Positions 54,628 to 63,720 of a DNA stretch of 64,000 nucleotides are shown one piece after another (position 1 is the stretch's first letter; each line of letters begins with the position of its first letter). A program made the translations under genes and the position numbers. The DNA comes from Aminobacter carboxidus (GTDB taxonomy: Bacteria > Pseudomonadota > Alphaproteobacteria > Rhizobiales > Rhizobiaceae): contig NZ_JACZEP010000004.1 in NCBI RefSeq assembly GCF_014863355.1, forward strand, positions 62,001 to 126,000, in the 5' to 3' direction. The notes beneath the pieces were generated by a model. That model was not told the DNA's origin. It made no database searches and saw only the letters and a list, made by a program, of their open reading frames with translations.

Positions 54628-55398
54628 TCAGGCCAGCATGCGCGCCTCGTCGCGGCGCAAGGTCAAAACCTCGACACCGCTCGCCGTGACGGCGACCGTA
54701 TGTTCGAACTGCGCCGAGAGTTTCCGGTCGTTGGTCACGACAGTCCATCCGTCGCTTGCGGTCGAGACCTTGCGGGTGCCCTGGTTGACCATCGGCTCGA
54801 TGGTGAAAACCATGCCCTCGCGCAGCATCATGCCCGTTCCCGGCTTGCCGAAATTGAGCACCTGCGGCTCTTCGTGCATCTCGCGGCCGATGCCGTGGCC
54901 GCAATAGTCCCGCACCACCGAATAGCCGTTTTTCTTGGCATGCCGCTCGATGGCAAAGCCGATGTCGCCGAGATGCGCTCCCGGCCGGACCTGCCTGATG
55001 CCTTTCCACATCGCCTCTTGGGCGACCCGCACCAGCCGCGTCGCGGCAGGCGGGGCGCTGCCGACCAGATAGGTCTTGCTCGAATCGGCGATGTAGCCGC
55101 CCTTTTCGAGCGTGATGTCGAAATTGACGATGTCGCCGTCCCGGATGATCTCCTGCCCATCGGGCACGCCGTGGCAGACGACATGATTGATCGAGCAGTT
55201 CAGTACGTAGTTGAAGCCATATTGCCCCTTGCTGGCCGGGCGGGCGGCAAGCTCGACCGTGATGAAGCGCTCGACAAGATCGTTGACCTGCAGTGTCGAC
55301 AGTCCGGCGAGCTCCTGCCCGTCGAGCATCTCGAAGACGGATGCCAGCATCCTGCCTGCGACGCGCATCAGCGCCATTTCATCCGCTGTCTTGACCAT
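54628..55398 (-). CDS. map: Type I methionine aminopeptidase paired with a ParD-like gene
   Basis: A 256-residue MetAP. All five metal ligands are present: Asp94 (NFDIT), Asp105 (ADSSKTY), His168 (GHGIG), Glu201 (IEPM) and Glu232 (FEHT), plus His76 (CHGVPD). It removes N-terminal Met. It starts one base after the stop of a ParD-like antitoxin gene, forming a two-gene operon. Genomes usually carry a housekeeping map elsewhere, so this may be a second copy; that cannot be checked here. Confidence 0.92.
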   Translation of the reverse strand: MVKTADEMALMRVAGRMLASVFEMLDGQELAGLSTLQVNDLVERFITVELAARPASKGQYGFNYVLNCSINHVVCHGVPDGQEIIRDGDIVNFDITLEKGGYIADSSKTYLVGSAPPAATRLVRVAQEAMWKGIRQVRPGAHLGDIGFAIERHAKKNGYSVVRDYCGHGIGREMHEEPQVLNFGKPGTGMMLREGMVFTIEPMVNQGTRKVSTASDGWTVVTNDRKLSAQFEHTVAVTASGVEVLTLRRDEARMLA

Positions 55399-55399
55399 G

Positions 55400-55606
55400 T
55401 CAGGCGACCGCCAGATCCTGGACATGCACCTGCGCCGCCGCAAACTGCATCTTGACGATCTCGTTGAACGAAAAGGTCGGATTGGCTTCCGCCAGCATGC
55501 CGACCTTCATCCAGAACTCGGCCTGCGCATTGATCGACCGGCACATCACCGTGCTGGCCCGCCTGATTTCCTCATGCAGGTCCTCGTCGATCTTCACGAT
55601 ACCCAT
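55400..55606 (-). CDS. ParD-like antitoxin-family protein
   Basis: A 68-residue protein opening MGIVKIDEDLHEEIRRASTV, a ribbon-helix-helix type start, followed by SINAQAEFWMKVGMLAEANP, the signature of the ParD-like family (PF11903). No ParE- or PIN-type toxin gene is adjacent; the partner is the methionine aminopeptidase gene one base downstream. An AT-rich palindromic region sits upstream (55621-55650), as usual for autoregulated antitoxins. Confidence 0.85.
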   Translation of the reverse strand: MGIVKIDEDLHEEIRRASTVMCRSINAQAEFWMKVGMLAEANPTFSFNEIVKMQFAAAQVHVQDLAVA

Positions 55607-55620
55607 GAACGTCTCCTATT

Positions 55621-55650
55621 TACGAATATACGTATCATATATGTTTCGTA
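55621..55650. promoter_or_regulatory. AT-rich palindromic promoter of the ParD-like/map pair
   Basis: TACGAA (55621-55626) and TTCGTA (55645-55650) are inverted repeats, with a perfect 8-bp palindrome ATACGTAT at 55628-55635 between. The site is 15-44 bp upstream of the ParD-like start and much richer in AT than its surroundings. Autorepression by the RHH protein is inferred. Confidence 0.5.
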
Positions 55651-55781
55651 TACTCACAGGTCAACCGGATGCGGTAGATACCTGGCCTCCTGGAGGCTGG
55701 ATGGACCGTCGTTTGGCCGCGCATTGCCTCGATCTATCTTGACCCTATTGAACAACATTTCGCGCATGGTAATACGCCTGC

Positions 55782-56455
55782 ATGGAAACAGTTGAGCCTG
55801 AAAAGTCCAAAGCATCTGTTCGCAAGCGCGCTGAAGCGATCAAGTCGTTTCGCTGCAAGAACCTAATCGCAGTTATCGAAGACCCGACTGACATCAAGAA
55901 CATCGGAACAGTCATCCGAAACGCCAATGCACTCGGCGTGGAGAAGTCTACATCGTCGATCCCCGCAAGGCCCTTCCCGATGACTGGCAGGAAATGCGAG
56001 AGCAGAAGTCGCTTTCGAAGATATCGGTGTCTGCGGTCAAATGGACATTCGTGAAACGCTTCGACAGCACCGAGGCGTGCCTCGATCATCTGGAAAAGAA
56101 CGGCTGTGTCTCTGTCGTCACCTCACCGCATGTAAAGGGTAAGACCAACGTTTACCTGCATGAAGGCGACTACACACAGCACACGAAACTCGCGGTCTGG
56201 TTCGGCAACGAGGCGCGTGGCATCAGTCCGCTCGCGGTCGAGCGCAGCGATATGTGCGTGGCCGTCCCGATGTTCGGCATGATCGAGAGCCTCAACCTCG
56301 GCACATGCTCAGGTATCGTTCTCTACGAAGTCGCCAAGCAGCGGCGAGCGTATCAGAGCACGTATCGCCGCAGCAGGAACAAGGGGAAACGCGCCGAGCC
56401 TTTGCCCACCATCATGGCTCGCGAAGACGCTGACGCTGGCTTCCAGGCAGTCTGA
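55782..56455 (+). pseudogene. SPOUT (TrmH/SpoU) RNA methyltransferase with a one-base frameshift
   Basis: Restoring one base near 55947 gives a 224-residue SPOUT methyltransferase. Frame 1 encodes METVEPEKSKASVRKRAEAI and IKNIGTVIRNANALGVEK (motif 1). Frame 2 continues YIVDPRKALPDDWQEMREQK, VWFGNEARGIS (motif 2) and MIESLNLGTCSGIVLYE (motif 3). The sequence GAGAAGTCTAC appears to lack one G. It is either a recent pseudogene or a sequencing error; all knot motifs are otherwise intact. The family 2'-O-methylates tRNA or rRNA. Confidence 0.82.
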
Positions 56456-56929
56456 TCGCGTCTACGACGGACGTCTCACGGGCGAAAGCAGGTTCTGGCG
56501 AAAAATGCCAAAGCGTGGACTGCGAACAAAATGTTCTGCAGCCTTCATCCCAATCTTTCGCATCCCACCAGCCGAACGCACCGGCATCTGGAGAATCAGC
56601 TTCCTTGGCGAACAGCGCTCAAGCCGGCACCGCTGTGAATAAGCTCTGCCGCCCGCTGCACGTATTGCGCGCGACCTCCCTCTTGCCGCGCGCAACCGCA
56701 TGACGTAAAGGGAACCCGTCGCGCAAAGCGACCGCTTCCCTTGATCCGCTCAGTGGCGGAGTAAACAGGTGGACGAATAGTCGTCCAGGCGGTCAAGCAT
56801 ACGTCGCCCATGCCGTTTCGAGCATGGGGCGCCCAGCTCCCGAAAATCACCCCGCCTGAACCACTCAGGCCCATTGCGAGCTGCCATCGGCGCAAGGCCG
56901 CGGCACGCTTGCGTTCATTGGAGTTCGCC
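56456..56929. other. 474-bp gap with stem-loops, no gene
   Basis: It contains a nested hairpin at 56708-56742 (AAGGGAA...TTCCCTT enclosing GTCGC-GCAAA-GCGAC) and a small one at about 56769-56786 (TGGACGA-ATAG-TCGTCCA). No coding frame with support was found. It lies between the broken SPOUT gene and the MFS gene. Confidence 0.55.
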
Positions 56930-58123
56930 ATGAGCAAGCCGCTCATCGTCATCTTTGTTGCCGTAGTCCTCGATGCCATCGGCATCGGCCTCATCTTTCC
57001 GATCCTGCCGGCGCTGCTCAAGGACGTCACCCATAGCGAAAATGTCGCCGCCTATATCGGCGTCATGACGGCGCTCTACGCGGCGATGCAGTTCGTCTTC
57101 GCGCCAGTGCTCGGTTCGCTCAGCGACCGGCTCGGCCGCCGCCCAGTGCTGCTGATTTCCCTCGCCGGGGCCGCGATCAACTACCTGTTCCTCGCCTTTG
57201 CCCCCAGCCTGTGGATGCTTCTGCTCGGCCGCGCCATTGCCGGTCTGACCAGCGCCAACGTCTCGGTGGCGACGGCCTACATCACCGATATCTCTCCCAA
57301 GGATCAGCGCGCCCGCCGCTTCGGCCTGTTCAACGCCATGTTCGGCGCCGGTTTCATCATCGGGCCGGTGCTTGGCGGTGCGCTCGGCGACCATTGGCTG
57401 CGCCTGCCTTTCATCGCCGCCGCCGCGCTCAACGCCTGCAATCTGCTTCTGGCGTATTTCGTCCTGCCGGAAACGCGCGCGCCCAGCCCAGACAAGATCA
57501 ACCTCGCCGCGCTCAATCCGCTCAAGCCGCTGCGCTGGGTGTTTTCGATGAAAAGCCTTTTGCCCGTCATCTCGATCTTCTTCATCTTCAGCGCCACCGG
57601 CGAGGCCTATGGCACCTCCTGGGCGTTGTGGGGCAGCGATGCGTTCCAGTGGAACGGGCTGTGGATCGGCCTGTCGCTCGGCACCTTCGGCGTTTGCCAG
57701 GCCCTCGCCCAGGCCTTCCTCCCCGGTCCCGCGGTCAAGCTGCTCGGCGAGCGCGCCGCCATTCTTGTCGGCATTGCCTGCGCCTGCACAGCACTTGTCG
57801 TCATGGCCTTCGCCAGCAAGAGCTGGATGATCTTCGCCATCATACCGCTCTTCGCGCTTGGCGGCATCGGCGTGCCGGCGCTCCAGTCGCTCGCGACCCG
57901 GCAGGTCGACGAAAGCCAGCAAGGGCAGTTCCAGGGCGTGCTGGCGTCGGCGCTCAGCCTGGCATCGATCATGGCGCCGCTCGGCTTCTCCAGCTTCTAC
58001 TTCGTCGTCCGGGCACAATGGCCCGGCGCGATCTGGCTGTCAGTCATCGCCATCTACGCGCTCAGCGTGCCGCTGGTGCTGGGTTTGAGTTTCAAGAAGA
58101 CGATGCCGGTTGCTGCGACATAG
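56930..58123 (+). CDS. MFS exporter, TCR/Tet family
   Basis: A 397-residue transporter with 12 predicted membrane helices. The N-terminus MSKPLIVIFVAVVLDAIGIG, motif A GSLSDRLGRRPVLL and the motif C-type helix FGAGFIIGPVLGGALG resemble TetA-class drug exporters. ATG at 56930 follows GGAG. The regulator TetR is not adjacent, so a tetracycline role is unproven; many chromosomal relatives export other drugs or metabolites. Confidence 0.9.
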   Translation: MSKPLIVIFVAVVLDAIGIGLIFPILPALLKDVTHSENVAAYIGVMTALYAAMQFVFAPVLGSLSDRLGRRPVLLISLAGAAINYLFLAFAPSLWMLLLGRAIAGLTSANVSVATAYITDISPKDQRARRFGLFNAMFGAGFIIGPVLGGALGDHWLRLPFIAAAALNACNLLLAYFVLPETRAPSPDKINLAALNPLKPLRWVFSMKSLLPVISIFFIFSATGEAYGTSWALWGSDAFQWNGLWIGLSLGTFGVCQALAQAFLPGPAVKLLGERAAILVGIACACTALVVMAFASKSWMIFAIIPLFALGGIGVPALQSLATRQVDESQQGQFQGVLASALSLASIMAPLGFSSFYFVVRAQWPGAIWLSVIAIYALSVPLVLGLSFKKTMPVAAT

Positions 58124-58194
58124 CGGGCAGAAGGGGGGTGTGACGGAACGCGAGGCGGAGTTTTGGCCTGATGCCGAAAGGTGAAAAAGGACGT

Positions 58195-58647
58195 TTACGC
58201 TCCGCCCACCTTTTCGCCGAAGGTCGAGAAGAACTGGCCGGCCAGCTTCTTCGAGGTCGAGGTGATCAGGCGGCTGCCGAGCTGGGCGATCTTGCCGCCG
58301 ACATCGGCCTTGGCCTCATATTTGAGGATTGTCGCGTCGGGCCCGTCCTCGGTCAGGGTCACGTCGGCGCCGCCCTTGGCGAAGCCGGCGATGCCGCCCT
58401 TGCCTTCGCCAACGATGGTGTAGGAGTGCGGCGGCTTGAGGTTCTTCAGCGTCACTTCGCCTGTGAAGGTCGCCTTGATCGGCCCGATCTTGAGCACCAC
58501 CTTGGCGGCCATCTCGGTCGGAGACGTCATCTCCAGGCTTTCGCAGCCGGGAATGCTCTCCTTGAGCACAGCGGGATCGTTGAGCGCCTGCCACACCACC
58601 GCGATGGGTGCCGCGATTTTTTCTTCGCCTTCGATCACCAGGGCCAT
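58195..58647 (-). CDS. CoxG-like SRPBCC protein
   Basis: A 150-residue START/Bet-v1-like protein: MALVIEGEEKIAAPIAVVWQ, PGCESLEMTSPTEMAAKVVL and the C-terminal LITSTSKKLAGQFFSTF follow the CoxG (carbon-monoxide dehydrogenase subunit G) family. No coxMSL genes are nearby, so it is a stand-alone member, possibly a membrane-recruiting factor for a molybdenum hydroxylase encoded elsewhere. Confidence 0.88.
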   Translation of the reverse strand: MALVIEGEEKIAAPIAVVWQALNDPAVLKESIPGCESLEMTSPTEMAAKVVLKIGPIKATFTGEVTLKNLKPPHSYTIVGEGKGGIAGFAKGGADVTLTEDGPDATILKYEAKADVGGKIAQLGSRLITSTSKKLAGQFFSTFGEKVGGA

Positions 58648-58719
58648 GCTTTATCCTCCCGAATGCCGATCCCATCGAGGCGTATCGCAGCGTCCGGTGA
58701 TTGTCCATCGCGCGGCCCG

Positions 58720-58788
58720 GATCAGGCCTTGCGGCCAATCGAGATCAGGCCTTGCGGCCAATCGGGATCAGGCCTTGCGGCCAATCGG
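58720..58788. repeat. 23-bp tandem triplication at a gene end
   Basis: GATCAGGCCTTGCGGCCAAT plus CGG/CGA occurs three times in tandem with a 23-bp period (58720, 58743, 58766). The third copy is the end of the methyltransferase reading frame, including its stop; the others lie just downstream of that stop. It looks like a recent slippage or unequal-exchange duplication. Confidence 0.85.
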
Positions 58789-59508
58789 GATGATCTCGCC
58801 CATGTCGGGCGCATAAGCCGCGCCCTGCCAGCTGCCGAGCCAGCGGTCGACGGCGAGCCCGGCCTCGGTCATCATCGCAGCAAGCCGCTCCTGCGCCGGG
58901 AAGGCGATGCGCGAGCGTGCATGGAACTGCCACCCGTCCGCCGGGACGCGGTAAAAGGTGTCATAGGTGACGATGCCTGATGCAGCGTCCTGGACGGCGT
59001 CGTTCCAGGCCTCGACGAGGCCGAAAGTGGGATGCGCGATGGTGCGCCTGGAATCGTCGGGTCCCCATTGCAGCCATTCCTTGGCCAGCGGATTGCGGCT
59101 GTCGAAGATGAAGCACCCGCCAGGTGCGAGATGGGCAGCGATGGTGTCGAGCGCGGCGCGCTGGTCCTCTTCGGTCAGGAACACCTGGAAGGCATGGCCG
59201 GTCAGGAGCACGAGGTCGAAGCCCTTGCCGAGGCGCAGCGAACGCGCATCGCCTTCGACCCATTCGACATGCTCGCCGCCGGGGCGCTTGCGGGCGACAT
59301 CGAGCATGGCAGGCGCCGGGTCAGCGCCTGTGACGGCACGGCCGTCGGCCAGCATCGCCGTCAGCGCGCCAGTGCCGCAGCCGAGGTCGAGAACGCTACG
59401 CGCGTCGCCGACGAACCGCATGATGAAGTCGACGTCGTCACCGCCTTCGTTTTCGAGGTCGTAGAACTGGACAAGTTCGGGGTCGATGTAGAGGCGGTCG
59501 TCGATCAA
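58768..59508 (-). CDS. Class I SAM-dependent methyltransferase
   Basis: A protein of about 246 residues with the SAM motif VLDLGCGTGALTAMLA, DPAPAMLDVARKRP and the aromatic post-motif GGCFIFDSRNP. The TTG at 59508 (LIDDRLYIDPELVQFYDLEN) is chosen because GGAG lies upstream and no in-frame ATG exists nearby. Its last codons (IPIGRKA) are part of a 23-bp tandem triplication. The substrate is unknown. Confidence 0.82.
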   Translation of the reverse strand: MIDDRLYIDPELVQFYDLENEGGDDVDFIMRFVGDARSVLDLGCGTGALTAMLADGRAVTGADPAPAMLDVARKRPGGEHVEWVEGDARSLRLGKGFDLVLLTGHAFQVFLTEEDQRAALDTIAAHLAPGGCFIFDSRNPLAKEWLQWGPDDSRRTIAHPTFGLVEAWNDAVQDAASGIVTYDTFYRVPADGWQFHARSRIAFPAQERLAAMMTEAGLAVDRWLGSWQGAAYAPDMGEIIPIGRKA

Positions 59509-59708
59509 GGCACTGCTGCTCCGATGCTGGCTGGCGCATTCATACCATCGCAGCGCCGTGAGGGAAGCCGTGCCTGCCGGACCAGTTGCCGGGCGAAAGT
59601 TGCACCACGACGCCTCGTAGTGGCAACCCGTACGGTGCCCCCTTCGTCGCTCTTGCAGCTGTTTGGTCCTTGCCATAACGATGCAGGTCCGGATTTCGGG
59701 AGGAATTG

Positions 59709-61511
59709 ATGGCCGGCCAAAAGACGACGAAGACGCTCCGTTCGCAGGAGTGGTTCGACAATCCCGACAATCCCGGCATGACCGCGCTTTATCTCGAGCG
59801 CTATCTGAATTTCGGCCTGACGCGCGAGGAGTTGCAGTCGGGCAAGCCGTTGATCGGCATCGCCCAGACCGGCTCCGACCTGTCGCCGTGCAACCGTCAT
59901 CACATCGAACTGGCCAAGCGCGTGCGCGACGGCATCATCGCCGCCGGCGGCGTGCCGTTCGAATTTCCCTGTCACCCAATCCAGGAAACCGGCAAGCGCC
60001 CGACCGCCTCGCTCGACCGCAACCTAGCCTATCTCAGCCTTGTCGAGGTGCTCTACGGTTACCCACTCGACGGCGTGGTGCTGACCGTCGGCTGCGACAA
60101 GACCACGCCGGCGCTTTTGATGGCGGCGGCCACCGTCAACATTCCGGCGATCGCGCTGTCAGTCGGCCCGATGCTCAATGGCTGGCACAAGGGTGAGCGC
60201 ACCGGCTCGGGCACCATCGTGTGGAAGTCGCGCGAAAAGCTGTCGTCCGGCGAAATCGACTACGACCAGTTCATGGATATCGTCGCTTCGTCAGCACCCT
60301 CGGTCGGCTACTGCAACACCATGGGCACGGCCACGACGATGAACAGCCTGGCCGAAGCGCTGGGCATGCAGTTACCTGGTGCTGCCGCCATCCCCGCGCC
60401 CTACCGCGAGCGCGGCCAGATTTCCTACGACACCGGCAAGCGCATCGTCGACATGGTGCGCGAGGATTTGAAGCCGTCCGACATCATGACCCGCGAGGCG
60501 TTCGAAAACGCCATCGTCATCAATTCGGCAATCGGCGGCTCGACCAACGCGCCGATCCATCTCAACGCCATCGCCCGCCATCTCGGCGTGCCGCTCGACA
60601 ATGACGACTGGCAGAAGGTCGGCCACCATGTGCCGCTTCTGGTCAATCTGCAGCCGGCCGGCGAATATCTCGGCGAGGACTACCACCATGCCGGCGGCGT
60701 GCCGGCCGTCGTTGCCGAACTGATGAAGGCCGGCCTGCTGCCGCATCCCCACGTCATTACCGTCAATGGCCGCACCATGGGCGAGAATTGTGCCGCCGCC
60801 GAAAACATGGACCCAAAGGTCATCCGCTCGGTCGCCGACCCGCTCAAGAAGGACGCCGGCTTCATCAACCTCAAGGGCAATCTGTTCGACAGCGCCATCA
60901 TGAAGACCAGCGTGATCTCGCCCGAGTTCCGCGACCGCTATCTGTCGAACCCCAGGGACCCCGAAGCCTTTGAAGGCACGGCAAAAGTGTTCGACGGGCC
61001 GGAGGACTATCACGCTCGCATCGACGACCCGGCGGAAAACATCGACGAACATACAGTGCTGTTCATGCGCGGCGCGGGACCCGTCGGCTATCCCGGTGGC
61101 GCCGAGGTGGTCAACATGCAGCCGCCGGCCTACCTGCTCAAACGCGGCATCCACTCGCTGCCTTGCATCGGCGACGGCCGCCAGTCGGGCACTTCGGGTT
61201 CGCCGTCGATCCTCAACGCCTCGCCGGAAGCCGCGGTCGGCGGCGGGCTGGCGCTGCTGAAATCGGGCGACCGGGTGCGCATCGACCTCAGGAAAGGCAC
61301 CGCCGACATTCTCGTGACCGACGACGAGATCACCCGCCGCCGCGCCGAACTGCAGAACAATGGCGGCTATCAGTTCCCCGCGCACCAGACGCCGTGGCAG
61401 GAGATCCAGCGCGGCATGGTCGACCAACTGTCGGAAGGCATGGTGCTGAAGCCGGCGGTGAAATACCAGCGTGTCGCCCAGACAAAGGGCATCCCGCGCG
61501 ACAATCACTAG
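59709..61511 (+). CDS. IlvD/Edd-family dehydratase (sugar-acid dehydratase-like)
   Basis: A 600-residue Fe-S dehydratase. Cluster cysteines are Cys61 ([10 protein letters not shown]), Cys129 (GCDKTTPA, with Lys131 next to it as the likely Mg ligand) and Cys202 ([12 protein letters not shown]). The C-terminal motif is [19 protein letters not shown]. Length and the [10 protein letters not shown] form fit L-arabinonate/D-xylonate-type sugar-acid dehydratases better than housekeeping IlvD. The ATG at 59709 follows GGGAGG. It is a single gene, with no sugar operon around it. Confidence 0.9.
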   Translation: MAGQKTTKTLRSQEWFDNPDNPGMTALYLERYLNFGLTREELQSGKPLIGIAQTGSDLSPCNRHHIELAKRVRDGIIAAGGVPFEFPCHPIQETGKRPTASLDRNLAYLSLVEVLYGYPLDGVVLTVGCDKTTPALLMAAATVNIPAIALSVGPMLNGWHKGERTGSGTIVWKSREKLSSGEIDYDQFMDIVASSAPSVGYCNTMGTATTMNSLAEALGMQLPGAAAIPAPYRERGQISYDTGKRIVDMVREDLKPSDIMTREAFENAIVINSAIGGSTNAPIHLNAIARHLGVPLDNDDWQKVGHHVPLLVNLQPAGEYLGEDYHHAGGVPAVVAELMKAGLLPHPHVITVNGRTMGENCAAAENMDPKVIRSVADPLKKDAGFINLKGNLFDSAIMKTSVISPEFRDRYLSNPRDPEAFEGTAKVFDGPEDYHARIDDPAENIDEHTVLFMRGAGPVGYPGGAEVVNMQPPAYLLKRGIHSLPCIGDGRQSGTSGSPSILNASPEAAVGGGLALLKSGDRVRIDLRKGTADILVTDDEITRRRAELQNNGGYQFPAHQTPWQEIQRGMVDQLSEGMVLKPAVKYQRVAQTKGIPRDNH

Positions 61512-61540
61512 GCAAGCAAACCGGGGTGCTTGCGCCCTGG

Positions 61541-61828
61541 TCAATCAAGCTGCGACAGCAACTGCCCGTTAGCACGGCTCGATGGTGCGATGCCGTCGCA
61601 GATCGGCTGCGCCAGCATTTCAGCCAGCACCGTGCGCTGGTTGATCTCGGCGCGCGCGGCGTAGTGGCCGAAATGCTGAGCGGCAGCGGTTGCCCCGACG
61701 CCGAGGGCCAGGGCCGCGGCGACAGCAGCAACCCAGCACACACCGCGATGCCAGCCGGACGCCACGCTCAACAGGCGGCGCCAGGCTGCGATCGCGGCGA
61801 TGATCAGCGCTCCCAGGGCGCAGCACAT
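61541..61828 (-). CDS. Small membrane protein downstream of DUF899
   Basis: A 95-residue protein with two predicted membrane helices (ALGALIIAAIAAW, about 4-16, and GVCWVAAVAAALALGVG, about 29-45) and a soluble C-terminal part. GGGGAGAG precedes the ATG and it follows the DUF899 gene by 16 bp, so it is likely cotranscribed. No family recognised. Confidence 0.6.
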   Translation of the reverse strand: MCCALGALIIAAIAAWRRLLSVASGWHRGVCWVAAVAAALALGVGATAAAQHFGHYAARAEINQRTVLAEMLAQPICDGIAPSSRANGQLLSQLD

Positions 61829-61844
61829 CGGCGTCTCTCCCCGC

Positions 61845-62615
61845 TCATGCGTGCTTGCCGCAGCCGCAATCAGCCGGGTGGTAGCGGCCGGTCGGCTCGA
61901 CCATGCCGCCCTTGCCGTACATGTCGTGCGGCCTGACCCAGTCGGCGAGGAGATGGAACGGCCCGTTTTCGTCGCGGCCCTTGGGCATCACGTCGAGGAA
62001 GCCATAGGCCCCGAGGAACTGCTCGCCACCACGGCCGAAGGTCGAATAGGTGTGGTAGATCTGGCCGTCATCGTCCTTGTAGAAGACGCTGTCGCCGGAC
62101 AGATCCTCGATCTCGAAATCGAGCGGCGCGAAGTTGTAGACCGCCTTCTTCGCCGCAAATTGCTGAGGCGTATAGGAGACGTTGAAGTCGTAGTTGAAGT
62201 CGCTGTCAAAGGACGAGACGAAACGCGCCTGCCAGCCCATGCGGGCCCTGAGTGCCTCGACTTCGGCAATCGGCGCGCGCGCCACGGCGACGTAGCTGAC
62301 GTCGTGGTTCTCGAGGTGGACAATCACGCTGTCAGCGTTGTCGAGTTCGAACGAGCAGCCGACGCAGTGGTGCTGTTGGCCCGGGCCCATCATGAAATGC
62401 TTGATGAACAACTGACTACGCCCGTCGAACAGGTCGGACAGCGAAAGCCTGCCCTCAGGACCGTCGAAATAGTACTGCTTGTCGATCTTGACCCAGGGCA
62501 GCTGGCGCCGCTCGGCGCTCAACTCGTCACGCGCCCTGGTCATTGCCTTTTCCTTGGCGAGCAACGCCCGGCGCGCTGCAACCCATTCGTCTCGCGATAC
62601 GATTTCATGTCGCAT
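61845..62615 (-). CDS. DUF899 thioredoxin-like protein
   Basis: A 256-residue DUF899 protein: the N-terminal EWVAARRALLAKEKAMTRAR, then LPWVKIDKQYYFDGPEG, FMMGPGQQHHCVGCSFELDN with its CxxC pair, and the end HPADCGCGKHA. These thioredoxin-like proteins are often annotated as dithiol-disulfide oxidoreductase-like. ATG at 62615 follows GGAG; an upstream ATG at 62627 is possible. The function is unproven. Confidence 0.88.
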   Translation of the reverse strand: MRHEIVSRDEWVAARRALLAKEKAMTRARDELSAERRQLPWVKIDKQYYFDGPEGRLSLSDLFDGRSQLFIKHFMMGPGQQHHCVGCSFELDNADSVIVHLENHDVSYVAVARAPIAEVEALRARMGWQARFVSSFDSDFNYDFNVSYTPQQFAAKKAVYNFAPLDFEIEDLSGDSVFYKDDDGQIYHTYSTFGRGGEQFLGAYGFLDVMPKGRDENGPFHLLADWVRPHDMYGKGGMVEPTGRYHPADCGCGKHA

Positions 62616-62701
62616 TTCAATCTCCATCGTTTGGACACAGGTTTCCCATCGGCCGCCGGATGGCGGCCGTCATGCACTGCTCGAAATTTCGATGCTTGCT
62701 G

Positions 62702-63151
62702 TTAGAGGTAGCCCGTCACTGCGGGCGCTCGGTCCCAGGCGTCGTTGCGCCCATCCTCATAGATGATGGGCACAGCGGCCAGCTCGTCGGGCGAAATGTC
62801 GTCGAGACAGGCGATGTTCACCGCATGGAAATCGCCGCCCATGATGTCGAAGCTGGCCGAGGCGAAGGGATGAACGCCGCAGCGGCTGCAGAAGGTGTGG
62901 CGGATGGCCGACGAGCCGAAGCGATACTCGGTCAGCATGTCGGCGCCGGAGGTGACGCGGAAGCCGGCGGGCCGGGCAAAATTCTTCCAGAAGCGGGTCT
63001 TGGCGCACCAGGAGCAGTTGCAGCGGAAGCTCGACGTCCACCAGACGCCGTCGAGCTCGGGCTTGGAGCGCTGCCCCTCGGGTGCGAGATCGAGCTGGCA
63101 TTCGAAATGAACTGCCCCGCAGTGGCAGCTGCCGCGATAGGATTTCAGCAT
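62702..63151 (-). CDS. GFA/CENP-V-family zinc protein
   Basis: A 149-residue protein with the GFA (glutathione-dependent formaldehyde-activating-like) cysteine pattern: CHCGAVHFEC near the N-terminus, CNCSWCAKT and CSRCGVHPF, which bind zinc. The ATG at 63151 is chosen for ribosome-binding-site spacing; one at 63157 is close. Most members are not formaldehyde enzymes; substrate unknown. Confidence 0.88.
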   Translation of the reverse strand: MLKSYRGSCHCGAVHFECQLDLAPEGQRSKPELDGVWWTSSFRCNCSWCAKTRFWKNFARPAGFRVTSGADMLTEYRFGSSAIRHTFCSRCGVHPFASASFDIMGGDFHAVNIACLDDISPDELAAVPIIYEDGRNDAWDRAPAVTGYL

Positions 63152-63258
63152 GGTCATGTCTCCTCGCATGGCTGATCGTTCCGAGGATCGGCAACGATCC
63201 CCGGCAGGCATTGGTTTCATCAGGCACGTAACTGACGCGCGGGCTTGGCGCGCGAAGG

Positions 63259-63720
63259 TCAGACCACCGGTCGGCCAGCGAGCGCGTCGGCCAGGCGATC
63301 GAGGCATTCGCCCCAGCCGCCCAGATGCGAGTCGCGCGTTTCGACATCGAGGAACGGCTCCTGCCGGAAGGTCAGCCGCGTGCCGTCGCCTTCGGCCTTC
63401 AGCGTCACCGTCACCAGCGTCTGCCAGTCGGGATCGTGGTCCCAGGCGAAGGTAAAGACGATCCGCTCATTGTCGACGATCTCGCGGAAGGTGCCAGACA
63501 TGCCGTTGTCGCTGTCACCATGGATCAGCAGGTGATAGCTCCCGCCCTTGCGAAACTCGTGCGTCTCACAGCTCGACGTGAAGCCCTTCGGTCCCCACCA
63601 GCGCACCAGATGCTCGGGGCTCGACCACATGCGGAAGACGAGCGCCGGCGGCGCGTCGAACACCCTTGAGAATTCGAGGACAAGCGACTGGGCGGCGACG
63701 GTGTCAGTTCTTGCGGTCAT
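63259..63720 (-). CDS. SRPBCC/AHSA1-domain protein
   Basis: A 153-residue Activator-of-Hsp90-homologue-1-like protein: SRVFDAPPALVFRMWSSPEH, VRWWGPKGFTSSCETHEFRK and GGWGECLDRLADAL. Its start overlaps the end of the upstream ArsR gene by 17 bases. ArsR plus AHSA1 gene pairs are frequent in soil bacteria; the pair is probably autoregulated, but its ligand is unknown. Confidence 0.88.
   Translation of the reverse strand: MTARTDTVAAQSLVLEFSRVFDAPPALVFRMWSSPEHLVRWWGPKGFTSSCETHEFRKGGSYHLLIHGDSDNGMSGTFREIVDNERIVFTFAWDHDPDWQTLVTVTLKAEGDGTRLTFRQEPFLDVETRDSHLGGWGECLDRLADALAGRPVV

Noticed and set aside
53213-56929. Possible genomic island around the two broken genes
   Set aside because: No integrase, transposase, tRNA boundary or terminal repeats; decay alone does not show transfer.
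58183-58194. GGACGTTTACG near the end of the CoxG-like gene as a further MerR operator
   Set aside because: Only one half-site, no inverted partner, and it lies at the 3' end of the gene rather than at a promoter.
58720-58788. Possible CRISPR-like short repeats
   Set aside because: The 23-bp units are directly adjacent with no spacers; it is a tandem duplication.
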